The notes beneath the pieces are model-generated. The model did no database searches. It saw nothing but the letters and a program-made list of their open reading frames with translations, and had not been told where the DNA came from. Shown here in pieces: positions 26,127 through 34,313 of a stretch of 64,000 nt of DNA (positions are counted from its first letter, which is position 1; each line of letters opens with the position of its first letter). The position numbers and the translations under genes were made by a program. Origin of the DNA: CAZXYS01 sp964645005 (GTDB lineage: Bacteria; Bacteroidota; Ignavibacteria; Kapaibacteriales; UBA2268); contig CAZXYS010000020.1 in assembly GCA_964645005.1 (NCBI GenBank), positions 1 to 64,000 on the forward strand, in the 5' to 3' direction.

Positions 26127-28469
26127 ATGGCAACAAGAGAAGAACTTGAGCCGCGCGAAGCTGAATGCTCTTCCGCCGCCGATTATGTGAAGCTGGCGAA
26201 GGAAGCGCTGCAGGATCCCAAAGATGAAGCCTACGCGAAGGAACTGCTCGACACCGCTTATGGCGATGCGCAATTCCCCAAGGATTATGCTATGATCGGG
26301 GAAGTTTATGCGACTGAGTTGAATGACAAGGATAACGCCGAAGAGATGTACGAGGAAGCCGAAGATGCCTGCTTCGAGGCGATGGAAATTGCTTTTGTGG
26401 GACACAGCATAGCGAAAGGGCTCGGCGATAAGGAAAAAGCAAAGGAATTGTTGGAAAGCGCCGCTGATGCGGCAAGTAATATTTCGGAATTCCTTACGAT
26501 TTCCAATTATGTGCAGGAAGATATCGGCGATGAAGAGCTTGCAAAGCAGCTTTTGAGCAAGGTCGAAGAGCAGTGTAAGACTTTCGATGATTATAAGAAT
26601 CTGGCGAAGCAGTTGGTCGAGGACAGCGACGATAAGGAAACTGCAAAAGCGTTTTTCAAGAAGGCTGAGAATAAGATTGACGGCGTCGAGGAATATGTCG
26701 AATACGCCGAGGCTATCCATGAGATATTTCAGGATAAGGACTGGGTAGAGGAAGTTCTCGAGGAAGTCGAGGATGAGGCGCAGTTCACCAAGGAATTTAC
26801 GGCTATGGCTCGCTGCTACAAGAATTACTGCGGCGACAGCGACAAAGCCAAGGAACTTATGGAGCAGGCAAAGGATTTCGCCATGTCCGGCGAAGAGAAT
26901 ATAGATCTCGCCAAAGGAATGTGGGAACTATTGCAGGATAAGGAAGGCGCCGCCGAAGCTTACGAGAAAGGCTTGAGCGACGTTACCGATAAAGAGCAGT
27001 TGCTCTCGCTGGCGAAGAATATCTCTGCAGACATGGGCGATAAGGAATTAGCCAAGAAATTCTACGCTAAAGCCGAAGAAAAAATGACCGGCGCCAAGGA
27101 TCTGACCGGGCTGGCTCAGGCGGTCATTGATGACCTTCAGGATAAAGACTACGCGCTGGAAATCTATAAGCGCGCCGAAGGTAATGTCGAAGAGCCGCGC
27201 GAGTTAATTATTCTCGCGGCGGATGTGGTTGATAGACTCGGCGATAAGGAATATGCAAAGCAGATATATCAGAAGGCTTTTAAATTCATCGAGAAATTCC
27301 AGGTATACATTGAGTTGACAGACAGTGTGGGCGACAAGCTCGATGATAGGGAGTTTATCAAAGAAATTCTCGAGAAAGCTGATAGTATTGCCGAAAGCAG
27401 CCCTGACTTGCTGACCATTACCGAAAAAATTATCGAGAAGCTCGACGATAAGGATTTCGCGGCGAAAGTTCTGGAAAGGGCGGAAGAATCCGTCACCAGC
27501 ACCGACGAGATGAAGAAGGTCGTCGAAGCTGTCAAGAAGCACTATCCCGACAATCAGGACTGGAATACCCGTGTCGATGAGAAGCTGAAAAAACGCGAGG
27601 AAAATCAGGATACTTACAACGAATTCCAAAAACGCGAAGAAAAAGCAAACACTTCGAAAGCTCTCTTGCAGCTAATTGATGATATTATGGCTGAGCTTGA
27701 CGACAAGTATTACGCTAAGAAATTGTACGGCGTGACGCTTGAAATGCTGGATAATCAGCCCTTCGACTTTGAGAAATATCGCAGGGTGGCTGCGTCGATC
27801 GTGAAGCATCTCGGCGATAATGAGTGGGTGCGTAAGATTTACGATAATCTTGTAAAGAATCGTATTCAGTTTGTGTTCGATCTGTCAGAGCTTTGTGAGA
27901 GCGTTTTGGAAGATGTTGACGATAAGGAATTTGCTAAGACTCTGGTTTCAAAATATATTGAGGATTTCGAGAAGAAGGTTGATGCGAAAGAAGTCAGGAC
28001 TTCTTACGATTATACCAAGCTGGCTCTTATTGCTTACGACGTGCTCGGCGATACAGATAGAGCCGTGAAGCTGCTCGATAAGGCGGAACAGTTGTCGCCC
28101 GATTTCCTCGGGAAAGCCTACATCGGCAATCTGGCGATGAAATTCGGGCAGAATGACAAAGGCAGCTCTCTTTATAAAGCTGCCGCTGATGAATGCCAGA
28201 CCGGCAAGGATTATTACGAGCTGGTCGAGCGCCTGAAGGCTCTGCAGGTTGACAAGAGCGTCATCAAAGAGCTATACGCCAATGGAGTAAACCAACTCAA
28301 AGATCCTATGGAAAAGCTGACCTGGGCTGAAGGTATAATAGATCTGTTCGATGATAAAAAGTGGGCTCGGGGAGTTTATAACTACTTGAAGAATCAATTC
28401 AAAACTTATGAAGAAAAAGACAGATTTGAAGCAAGTAAAAAGCATAAGCTGGAGGAGCAATACTGGTGA
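26127..28469 (+). CDS. 780-residue alpha-helical repeat protein linked to qmoAB
   Basis: A cytoplasmic, highly charged protein (no signal peptide) built almost wholly from repeats of about 33-36 residues with the core LGDKEYAKELYEKAE (GDKEKAKELLESAAD, DKELAKKFYAKAEEKM, DKDYALEIYKRAEGN, DKEYAKQIYQKAFKF). About 20 copies form what should be a TPR/Sel1-like alpha-solenoid, broken by a more variable linker around residues 450-500 (REENQDTYNEFQKREEK). I do not recognise a named family. Solenoids of this kind usually scaffold protein complexes. AGGAGATATTT before the ATG is a good ribosome binding site. The link to Qmo rests on position and GC-rich codon use like that of the sulfur genes. Confidence 0.75.
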   Translation: MATREELEPREAECSSAADYVKLAKEALQDPKDEAYAKELLDTAYGDAQFPKDYAMIGEVYATELNDKDNAEEMYEEAEDACFEAMEIAFVGHSIAKGLGDKEKAKELLESAADAASNISEFLTISNYVQEDIGDEELAKQLLSKVEEQCKTFDDYKNLAKQLVEDSDDKETAKAFFKKAENKIDGVEEYVEYAEAIHEIFQDKDWVEEVLEEVEDEAQFTKEFTAMARCYKNYCGDSDKAKELMEQAKDFAMSGEENIDLAKGMWELLQDKEGAAEAYEKGLSDVTDKEQLLSLAKNISADMGDKELAKKFYAKAEEKMTGAKDLTGLAQAVIDDLQDKDYALEIYKRAEGNVEEPRELIILAADVVDRLGDKEYAKQIYQKAFKFIEKFQVYIELTDSVGDKLDDREFIKEILEKADSIAESSPDLLTITEKIIEKLDDKDFAAKVLERAEESVTSTDEMKKVVEAVKKHYPDNQDWNTRVDEKLKKREENQDTYNEFQKREEKANTSKALLQLIDDIMAELDDKYYAKKLYGVTLEMLDNQPFDFEKYRRVAASIVKHLGDNEWVRKIYDNLVKNRIQFVFDLSELCESVLEDVDDKEFAKTLVSKYIEDFEKKVDAKEVRTSYDYTKLALIAYDVLGDTDRAVKLLDKAEQLSPDFLGKAYIGNLAMKFGQNDKGSSLYKAAADECQTGKDYYELVERLKALQVDKSVIKELYANGVNQLKDPMEKLTWAEGIIDLFDDKKWARGVYNYLKNQFKTYEEKDRFEASKKHKLEEQYW

Positions 28470-28510
28470 TAAGATAGCATTTAGCTAATATATTTAATTA
28501 AAATACTATT

Positions 28511-28550
28511 ACCCCTTATTTCTTTTGTGTTATTTACAGAAATAAGGGGT
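28511..28550 (+). terminator. Hairpin terminator after the repeat-protein gene
   Basis: The 13-bp perfect stem ACCCCTTATTTCT/AGAAATAAGGGGT (28511-28523 with 28538-28550) is followed by TAATTT. It lies 41 bp after the stop at 28469. Confidence 0.65.
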
Positions 28551-28554
28551 TAAT

Positions 28555-28676
28555 TTAACCCAGATTTTTCATTAAATATGTACATTTATTTGTAATCTTT
28601 TGCAACAGCATGCTTTAGCTTGCTGATGATTCGAAGTTTTTCACATCCTTTGCAAAGTGCTAAAGCACTTTGTTGC
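28555..28676 (+). repeat. Dispersed double-hairpin repeat, family A, copy 2
   Basis: AACCCAGATTTTTCATT, spacer, GCATGCTTTAGCTTGC hairpin, spacer, then AAAGTGCTAAAGCACTTT hairpin. It overlaps the 3' end of the minus-strand TlpA-like gene: the final residues ISNKVL and the TAG stop of that gene are read from the second hairpin. Confidence 0.75.
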
Positions 28677-30309
28677 TAATACTAACAAGCAAATTCAACT
28701 TTTCTTTTTCCATTACAATTATCCCGCCTTCGGGATTGACTAGAAAAGCCTTGGGTACACCGGTAACCTCCAAGTTATCGAATATTTCAGCGTCAAAGCC
28801 GGGTCCTCCATAGGCATGCATCCAGGGCATATTCCATTTGCCTTCGCGAAATTTGATAACATTTTTGGGACTCGAATCAAGTGCAATACTAAAGATTGTA
28901 AAATTCTTGTCTTTGAACTTTATATATGCATTATGCAGATGTTTCATTTCCATGATGCAGGGACCGCACCAAGTCCCCCAGACATCAATAAGTACATATT
29001 TTCCCTTTAGCATATCAGTGGATATGGAATCATCCTGGTCGTCGATGTTCATTAGTTTGAATTGCGGCAGCTGCTTGCCTTTGACAATTTTTTTATTTGG
29101 TGAGTGTTCTCTCTTAGCATTTCTTGCATATCTTGTATCATAATAGTTTTCCTGAAGCATATTATAATACTTCCTGCCATTAGTGCTGTCAGGCTTTCTG
29201 TAGTAATAATTGATGGCTTTAGATAATAGACTTGCTTTTACGTTGCCGTCAATATTGCTTGAGATTATTTTTTTGAAATAGTCTGATTTATCTGGTTCCT
29301 CTACGAAAGCAATTAACCAGAACAGATCATAATGATTTGTCAGCCAAAAGTCCGATTTCGGTGGAATTAGATTCAAAACATATTTGAATATCTCAGGATT
29401 GGTTTCATCCTTTAATTTATTAGACTGTCCGAATGAAGCAATACTCTGGTATTCAAGAGCAGCTTTAATCTTCGAACTTTCACTACCGGCTTCGTCAAAT
29501 ACTTTTTCAATTTCAGAAATTTTGGCTGTTTTCAGGCTATCCAGTTTATCATATATTTTCTTCTGCATATACAAACTGTAATCCATATAGAATTTATTCT
29601 TGATTTTATTTAGTTTTTCAACAATTTCGATATATTCTTTTGTGTTAGTATCTCTAAACTTCACATAGCTTTCCGTCTTTTTATTCGGAAACACCGAAGG
29701 ATCAAATTCAATCCTCACTTTTTCTTTATCAGTTACTATAAAACCGCGGTAATCGCCGCCGCCGTCATATTTATATCCGTCCTGCATGGTGCCATTTACG
29801 CTTCTATCCATCTGTCTGCGCCCTGAACCTCTTTTCGCAAAACCTAAAATCTGATAAAACAATGTATCATCGTCATTCTTTACTTCAGCATAATACTTGC
29901 CATTATCTTGTTTCAATTGTTTGCCCGAGTCAAAATTATAATCATTGAAATCTCCTGTCACTTTGAGGGCTGTGTCAGAGTCATCAAATATATTCGGCGA
30001 TAATTTCACATCCACGATGATGTCCTTATCATCAAATTTTATCAGGTTTACTTCTTCGGATTGATAATTGATTCCGGTAAACTCCAGCTTTAATGAGCCG
30101 CTGTGGTTAACTGTCAGCTCAAATTTTCCATTTTTATTAACTTCGAAAGATTTTGTATCCCCATCATAGGAAACATGAACATGCGCCAATTCAATAGGTT
30201 TACCGTCATGACCAGTCAATGTGCCTGTAATTTTTGTTTCTAATGCCTGAAGTTGACATACCGCAGAAATTTAAATGACCGAGACGCTGATGAAAAGTAC
30301 AATTCGCAT
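28660..30309 (-). pseudogene. TlpA/thioredoxin-like secreted protein with a stop in the signal peptide
   Basis: The ATG at 30309 has a good ribosome binding site (AGGGAG 6 bp upstream) and begins a signal peptide MRIVLFISVSVI, but codon 13 is TAA (30271-30273). The same frame continues at once as ISAVCQLQALETKITGTLTG, then a carboxypeptidase-regulatory-like beta domain (about residues 30-105), a long helical middle region, and a thioredoxin-like domain with the CxxC site VWGTWCGPCIMEMKHLH near residue 425. The C-terminus is cut short by a family A repeat. TlpA-like proteins reduce disulfides in the periplasm. A weak internal TTG start is the only alternative that would give a product, without export signal. 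Confidence 0.75.
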
Positions 30310-30532
30310 AACTCCCTACTAAAAGGTAATATTATATAAAATACTTTTTTTGATTTTGCTTATTTTAACTTTTATGATAGCAAAATTTAATTATTTATAC
30401 AAGTATTCAGAATTAAAATATGTTATTATGTAAGCTTGACACATTTTTTTATTTCTGAAAAAATTTCAAGCGCTTAATTTATTGTAATATACACCAGCAT
30501 TTATATTTTTATTTAAAAAAACCATTTTTTTC

Positions 30533-30982
30533 CTAACCATCCCTAAGCTTATCCAAAAGCTCATTCAACTTATCCGCCTCATCCTGCGAGAGCTTCCTTA
30601 GCAGGTCGAGCCAGTTTTCTTCCTCATTTTCGATTTTATCGATGAGGTCTTTGCCCTTGGATGTGATTTTCACTTTGGCTTTGCGCCGGTCGTTGGGATC
30701 GATGACGCGCTCGAGGTAATCCTTTTCGCGAAGACGCTCGACCAAGCGGGATGTATCGGAATGCTTCTCGGGCATGCAATGCCGCAGTTCATTGATTGTC
30801 GCAGAGTTCGGGTGATAACCCTTCAAAATTCTCAGAATGTTGAATTGATTGGTGGTTATTCCGAACTTACTTAACTTGCGGTAGTAGATGTCGTTTATCC
30901 AGCCAAAAGCGTAAACAAGATTAGCGCTCAGCCTGTGATACGGGCATTCGAAGTCTCTTTTTAGTTCTTGTTCTAAAGGCAT
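30533..30982 (-). CDS. MarR-family transcriptional regulator
   Basis: 149 residues with the MarR winged-helix plan: dimerisation helices at both ends, GITTNQFNILRILKGYHPNSATINELR (about residues 41-67), recognition helix region HSDTSRLVERLREKDYLERVIDPNDRRKAKVKITSKG (about 74-110), where DPNDRRKAKV is the wing. It probably regulates the yceI gene upstream on the same strand; such pairs are common in Bacteroidota. A strong hairpin separates the two genes, so marR may be read partly from its own promoter. Confidence 0.9.
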   Translation of the reverse strand: MPLEQELKRDFECPYHRLSANLVYAFGWINDIYYRKLSKFGITTNQFNILRILKGYHPNSATINELRHCMPEKHSDTSRLVERLREKDYLERVIDPNDRRKAKVKITSKGKDLIDKIENEEENWLDLLRKLSQDEADKLNELLDKLRDG

Positions 30983-31013
30983 TTTATAACTTTATTTATT
31001 ACAAAATTTATTT

Positions 31014-31047
31014 ATACTAGGGCTGGTATTTAGCCCAGCCCTAGTAT
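31014..31047 (-). terminator. Strong hairpin between yceI and marR
   Basis: The perfect 13-bp stem ATACTAGGGCTGG/CCAGCCCTAGTAT (31014-31026 with 31035-31047) has an 8-base loop. On the minus strand it is followed by AAATAAATTTTG, a poor T-tract, so it may attenuate rather than fully stop transcription into marR. Confidence 0.65.
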
Positions 31048-31074
31048 AATATTAACATTAACTAAAAGCAAGTT

Positions 31075-31668
31075 TTATGATTTATCTGTCTGCTTTGCTA
31101 ATTCTACATCAATGTCAAGCTTAACTTCTTTGCCTACAACAAGTTTACCGGAATCAAGGTTTTTGCTCCATTTCAATCCGAAATCGAAGCGGTTCAACGT
31201 ACCAGTAATCTTGAAACCGGCTTTAGTGTTGCCCATTGGATCCTCGACGGTTCCATTGTGAACAACATCCAGGATTATACGCTTCGTCGTACCTCTGATA
31301 GTAAGGTCGCCAACAAGCTGGTATTTATTGCCTGAAAGCTTCCTGAATGAAGTACTCTCGAATTCCATCTTTGGATGCTTTTTAGCGTTGAAAAAGTCAT
31401 CGCTCTTCAGGTGGTTGTCACGTTTCTCGATTCCTGTATTTATGCTGTTGATGTTGGCAGTGAAGCTGACTTTTGCGCCGGAAAAGTCTTCGCCGTCAGT
31501 CTTGATAGTACCGTCGTATTCCGTAAATTTGCCTGTGACGGTCGATATTACCATGTGCTTGACTTTAAAACCAATTCCCGTATGCGCTTTGTCGAATTTC
31601 CACTCGGTTGCAAATGTTTGCGTTGCTGCAATCAATAGCACTATTAATGCTGCTTTTAGAAATTTCAT
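31075..31668 (-). CDS. YceI-family secreted lipid-binding-type protein
   Basis: 197 residues. A signal peptide (MKFLKAALIVLLIAATQTFA-TE) is followed by the YceI lipocalin-like barrel: WKFDKAHTGIGFKVKHMVISTVTGKF, then GIEKRDNHLKSDDFFNAKKHPKMEF and LTIRGTTKRI, the three family signatures. YceI proteins bind isoprenoids or similar lipids in the periplasm and are often stress- or acid-induced; the ligand here is unknown. AAAGGAGG lies 7 bp before the ATG. A paired GTTATAAC element upstream is a candidate MarR operator. Confidence 0.92.
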   Translation of the reverse strand: MKFLKAALIVLLIAATQTFATEWKFDKAHTGIGFKVKHMVISTVTGKFTEYDGTIKTDGEDFSGAKVSFTANINSINTGIEKRDNHLKSDDFFNAKKHPKMEFESTSFRKLSGNKYQLVGDLTIRGTTKRIILDVVHNGTVEDPMGNTKAGFKITGTLNRFDFGLKWSKNLDSGKLVVGKEVKLDIDVELAKQTDKS

Positions 31669-31728
31669 CGAATCCTCCTTTTAATTTATTAATAAAAATG
31701 AATTTGCTATAGAAAAATTATATTCGCA

Positions 31729-31753
31729 TGTTATAACGTTAGATGTTATAACA
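31729..31753 (-). promoter_or_regulatory. Candidate MarR operator upstream of yceI
   Basis: The palindrome GTTATAAC occurs twice, at 31730-31737 and 31745-31752, 15 bp (about 1.5 helix turns) apart, each preceded by T. It is 61 bp upstream of the yceI start, where a regulator encoded by the adjacent marR gene could bind. Confidence 0.45.
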
Positions 31754-31884
31754 TATTTTATAAAAATTTTGTTTAACTAAAAATTATTTTAGACAAGCAT
31801 TCAGATTGTGGAGTTGAGAACGGTCTTGTGGTATTTAGTTTTTTAAAACCGATATTTCATCAGTGCCGGTAAAAATCTTTGAAA

Positions 31885-31955
31885 GTCATTGCGAACAAAG
31901 CCAGGCAATATTAAAGAAGTTAGGGATTTTTTGTTGCTTCGCTCCTCGTAATGAC
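31885..31955. repeat. Dispersed repeat, family B, copy 2
   Basis: GTCATTGCGAACAAAG at the left end and GCTTCGCTCCTCGTAATGAC at the right end form a palindromic unit like the copies at 15409 and 56641. Confidence 0.6.
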
Positions 31956-32050
31956 CTTTCGTATATATGTTCCGCAAAATTGTGGTTTTTTAATGCAAAA
32001 AATACCATCTAACACTTGTTAATAGTCAACTATCAATAGTGGAAAAATTT

Positions 32051-32137
32051 TGTAAGATGTAAAATTTTACGGGACATTCTAAAAATGTTCGGTGTTTTGT
32101 AACACAGATGCAATTTTGTTTTTTGAATCCGGGTAAA
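32051..32137. repeat. Partial intergenic repeat, family C, copy 3
   Basis: GTAAGATGTAAAATTTTACGGGACATTC followed by a CAATTTTGTTTTTTGAATCCGGGT-like tail parallels 132-215, with both arms of the first stem changed together. The remaining gap 31754-32509 upstream of sat is AT-rich; no clear promoter was found, although transcription of the sulfur operon must begin here. Confidence 0.45.
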
Positions 32138-32509
32138 TGTTATACATTTGTTTGTCAATAAAGTCCAATTTTTGAAAATATTTTGTAAACGAAATGTGTT
32201 AGGTGATAGCAAAATTTGTAGGAATTTTGCTTATTATTGACATTAATAAAAAATTGGTAAAAAAAATGTTGAATAACGCATGAATACAAGTGTTTTCATT
32301 GTTTGTGAGGCTATAGTGAAATTTACACCTGCCTAATCATTGATATATTTTTCACAATTAGCTAAAGCTAATAAAACTATTCGGTTAAACTTCACAACAC
32401 TACGTTTACATAAATTCGTAATAAATTGCAATTGCCTATTCAAGTCTATATTATTGCAGTCAGAAATTAAATTTAATGGTATTTACACCACACTTTTCAG
32501 GAGGATAAT

Positions 32510-33736
32510 ATGGCAAAATCACAGTTAATTACCCCTCATGGCAGCGACGAACTAATTGAACTGCTGCTAACAGGGGCTGAGCTTGAAGAAGAAAAGAAGA
32601 AAGCGCAGACTTTGCCAAAACTTAATCTGTCAAGCCGCGAAACCGGCGATTTAATTATGATGGGTATTGGCGGTTTCACTCCTCTAACCGGATTTATGGG
32701 TCATGACGACTGGAAGAGCGTCAGCGAGGAGATGAAAATGCCGAGCAAAGACGGCTTATTCTGGCCTATTCCCGTAACGTTCTCTACCGACAAGGAAAAC
32801 GCCGACAAATTGAATATCGGCGATGAAGTAGCCCTCTACTCGGAGGAATATGACGAGATCATGGCTACTATGAAGGTAGAAGAGAAATACCAGATCGACA
32901 AAGAACTGGAATGCAAAAATGTTTATAACACAACCGAGATCGAACACCCCGGCGTAAAAATGGTTATGGATCAGAAAGAATATAACATTGCCGGTCCGGT
33001 CAAGGTACTTTCCGAAGGTCCTTATCCGACGGAATTCGCAGGTATCTATCAAAGACCCCGCGAAGCGAGAAAAGCTTTCGAAGAGCAGGGCTGGAAGAAA
33101 ATCGCAGCGTTGCAGCTTCGCAATCCGATGCACCGCAGCCACGAATATCTGGCGAAGATAGCGGTTGAAGTTTCCGACGGCTTGTATATCCATCAGTTAG
33201 TTGGCAAACTGAAGCCGGGCGATATTCCCGCAGGTGTACGCGTAAAGTGTATCAACACGCTGGTTGACAACTATTTCGTAAAAGATAAGGTAATGACCGG
33301 CGGCTATCCTCTGGATATGCGCTATGCAGGTCCGAGAGAAGCCTTGCTTCATGCGTTATTCCGTCAGAACTTCGGCTGTACTCACATGATCATTGGCCGC
33401 GACCACGCAGGCGTTGGAAATTATTACGGCGCATTCGACGCCCAGGATATTTTCGATGAGTTGTGGGACGGCGCCCTGAAATGCGAACCGCTGAAGCTTG
33501 ACTGGACATTTTACTGCTACAAGTGCGACGGTATGGCTTCGATGAAGACCTGTCCGCACTCGAAGGAAGACAGGCTGCTTCTTAGCGGTACGATGCTGCG
33601 TAAGAGCCTTTCGGAAGGCAAAGAAGTTCCAAAAGAATTCAGCCGTCCTGAAGTTCTCGAGATCCTCAGCGAATATTATGCAGGATTGAAGGACAAAGTT
33701 GAAGTTAAGCTTCACAGAGGAGCGACGGGTGAATAA
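32510..33736 (+). CDS. sat: ATP sulfurylase (sulfate adenylyltransferase), dissimilatory type
   Basis: 408 residues. It converts sulfate and ATP to APS and pyrophosphate in the cytoplasm. The nucleotide-binding motifs LRNPMHRSHEYL (about 203-214, the QxRNPxHxxH-type motif) and IIGRDHAGVGNYYG (about 294-307) are intact, and CYKCDGMASMKTCPHSKEDRLLLSGTMLRKSL near residue 345 holds the Cys pairs of a zinc-binding site found in Sat of sulfate-reducing microbes. No APS-kinase domain is attached. CAGGAGGATAAT precedes the ATG. It is the first gene of the sat-apr-dsr run, with aprB 97 bp downstream. Confidence 0.97.
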   Translation: MAKSQLITPHGSDELIELLLTGAELEEEKKKAQTLPKLNLSSRETGDLIMMGIGGFTPLTGFMGHDDWKSVSEEMKMPSKDGLFWPIPVTFSTDKENADKLNIGDEVALYSEEYDEIMATMKVEEKYQIDKELECKNVYNTTEIEHPGVKMVMDQKEYNIAGPVKVLSEGPYPTEFAGIYQRPREARKAFEEQGWKKIAALQLRNPMHRSHEYLAKIAVEVSDGLYIHQLVGKLKPGDIPAGVRVKCINTLVDNYFVKDKVMTGGYPLDMRYAGPREALLHALFRQNFGCTHMIIGRDHAGVGNYYGAFDAQDIFDELWDGALKCEPLKLDWTFYCYKCDGMASMKTCPHSKEDRLLLSGTMLRKSLSEGKEVPKEFSRPEVLEILSEYYAGLKDKVEVKLHRGATGE

Positions 33737-33833
33737 AGTAGTCAGCCAATTTAGGAAAGGCAAATGATTAAATATCATATTCAAATAATTGACAAATTAA
33801 TTCAAAGTTCCAAAATTTAATAGGAGAACTAAT

Positions 33834-34271
33834 ATGCCGAGCTATGTAATTACAGAAAAATGCGACGGGTGCAAGGCACTCGACAAGACAGCTTGCCAGT
33901 ATATTTGTCCGAACGATCTAATGGTTCTGGACAAAGAATCAATGAAGGCTTATAACAACGAACCGGAAATGTGCTGGGAATGCTATAACTGCGTAAAGAT
34001 CTGCCCTCAGCAGGCAATGGAAGTACGCGGTTATGCAGACTTTATGCCTCTCGGCGCGCAGGTAACGCCGATGAGAAGTCCCGACTCGATTATGTGGACT
34101 ATAAAATTCCGCAACGGGACGTTGAAACGCTTCAAGTTCCCGATCCGGACAACACCGGAAGGTTCTGCAGTACCGAATGGCGGTTGGGACGTTTGCAAAG
34201 ACGAAGATATCTCAAGCCCGTATCTCTACACGGAACCGGACTCTTTGCAGGTGGATCTGTTTACCAAGTAA
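33834..34271 (+). CDS. aprB: APS reductase beta subunit
   Basis: 145 residues, a two-4Fe-4S ferredoxin: CDGCKALDKTACQYICPNDL (residues about 10-29) and CWECYNCVKICPQQAMEV (about 48-65), followed by the beta-sheet tail (SIMWTIKFRNGTLKRFKFPIRTT) that wraps around AprA. It receives electrons, probably from QmoABC, and passes them to the FAD of AprA. The first cluster has the longer Cys spacing typical of AprB. A strong Shine-Dalgarno (AGGAGAAC) is seen, and aprA follows after 42 bp. Confidence 0.97.
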   Translation: MPSYVITEKCDGCKALDKTACQYICPNDLMVLDKESMKAYNNEPEMCWECYNCVKICPQQAMEVRGYADFMPLGAQVTPMRSPDSIMWTIKFRNGTLKRFKFPIRTTPEGSAVPNGGWDVCKDEDISSPYLYTEPDSLQVDLFTK

Positions 34272-34313
34272 ATTGAAAATTAATAATTAAAAAATAGTAA
34301 AAGGAGATTTCTT

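Noticed and set aside
20864..30273. Stop-codon recoding (TAG or TAA read as an amino acid)
   Set aside because: Many genes in the window end normally with TAG, TAA and TGA, so two internal stops are better explained by mutation or error.
32340..32528. 62-codon ORF overlapping the start of sat
   Set aside because: It overlaps the sat ribosome binding site and start, has no coding features and contains AT-rich spacer sequence.
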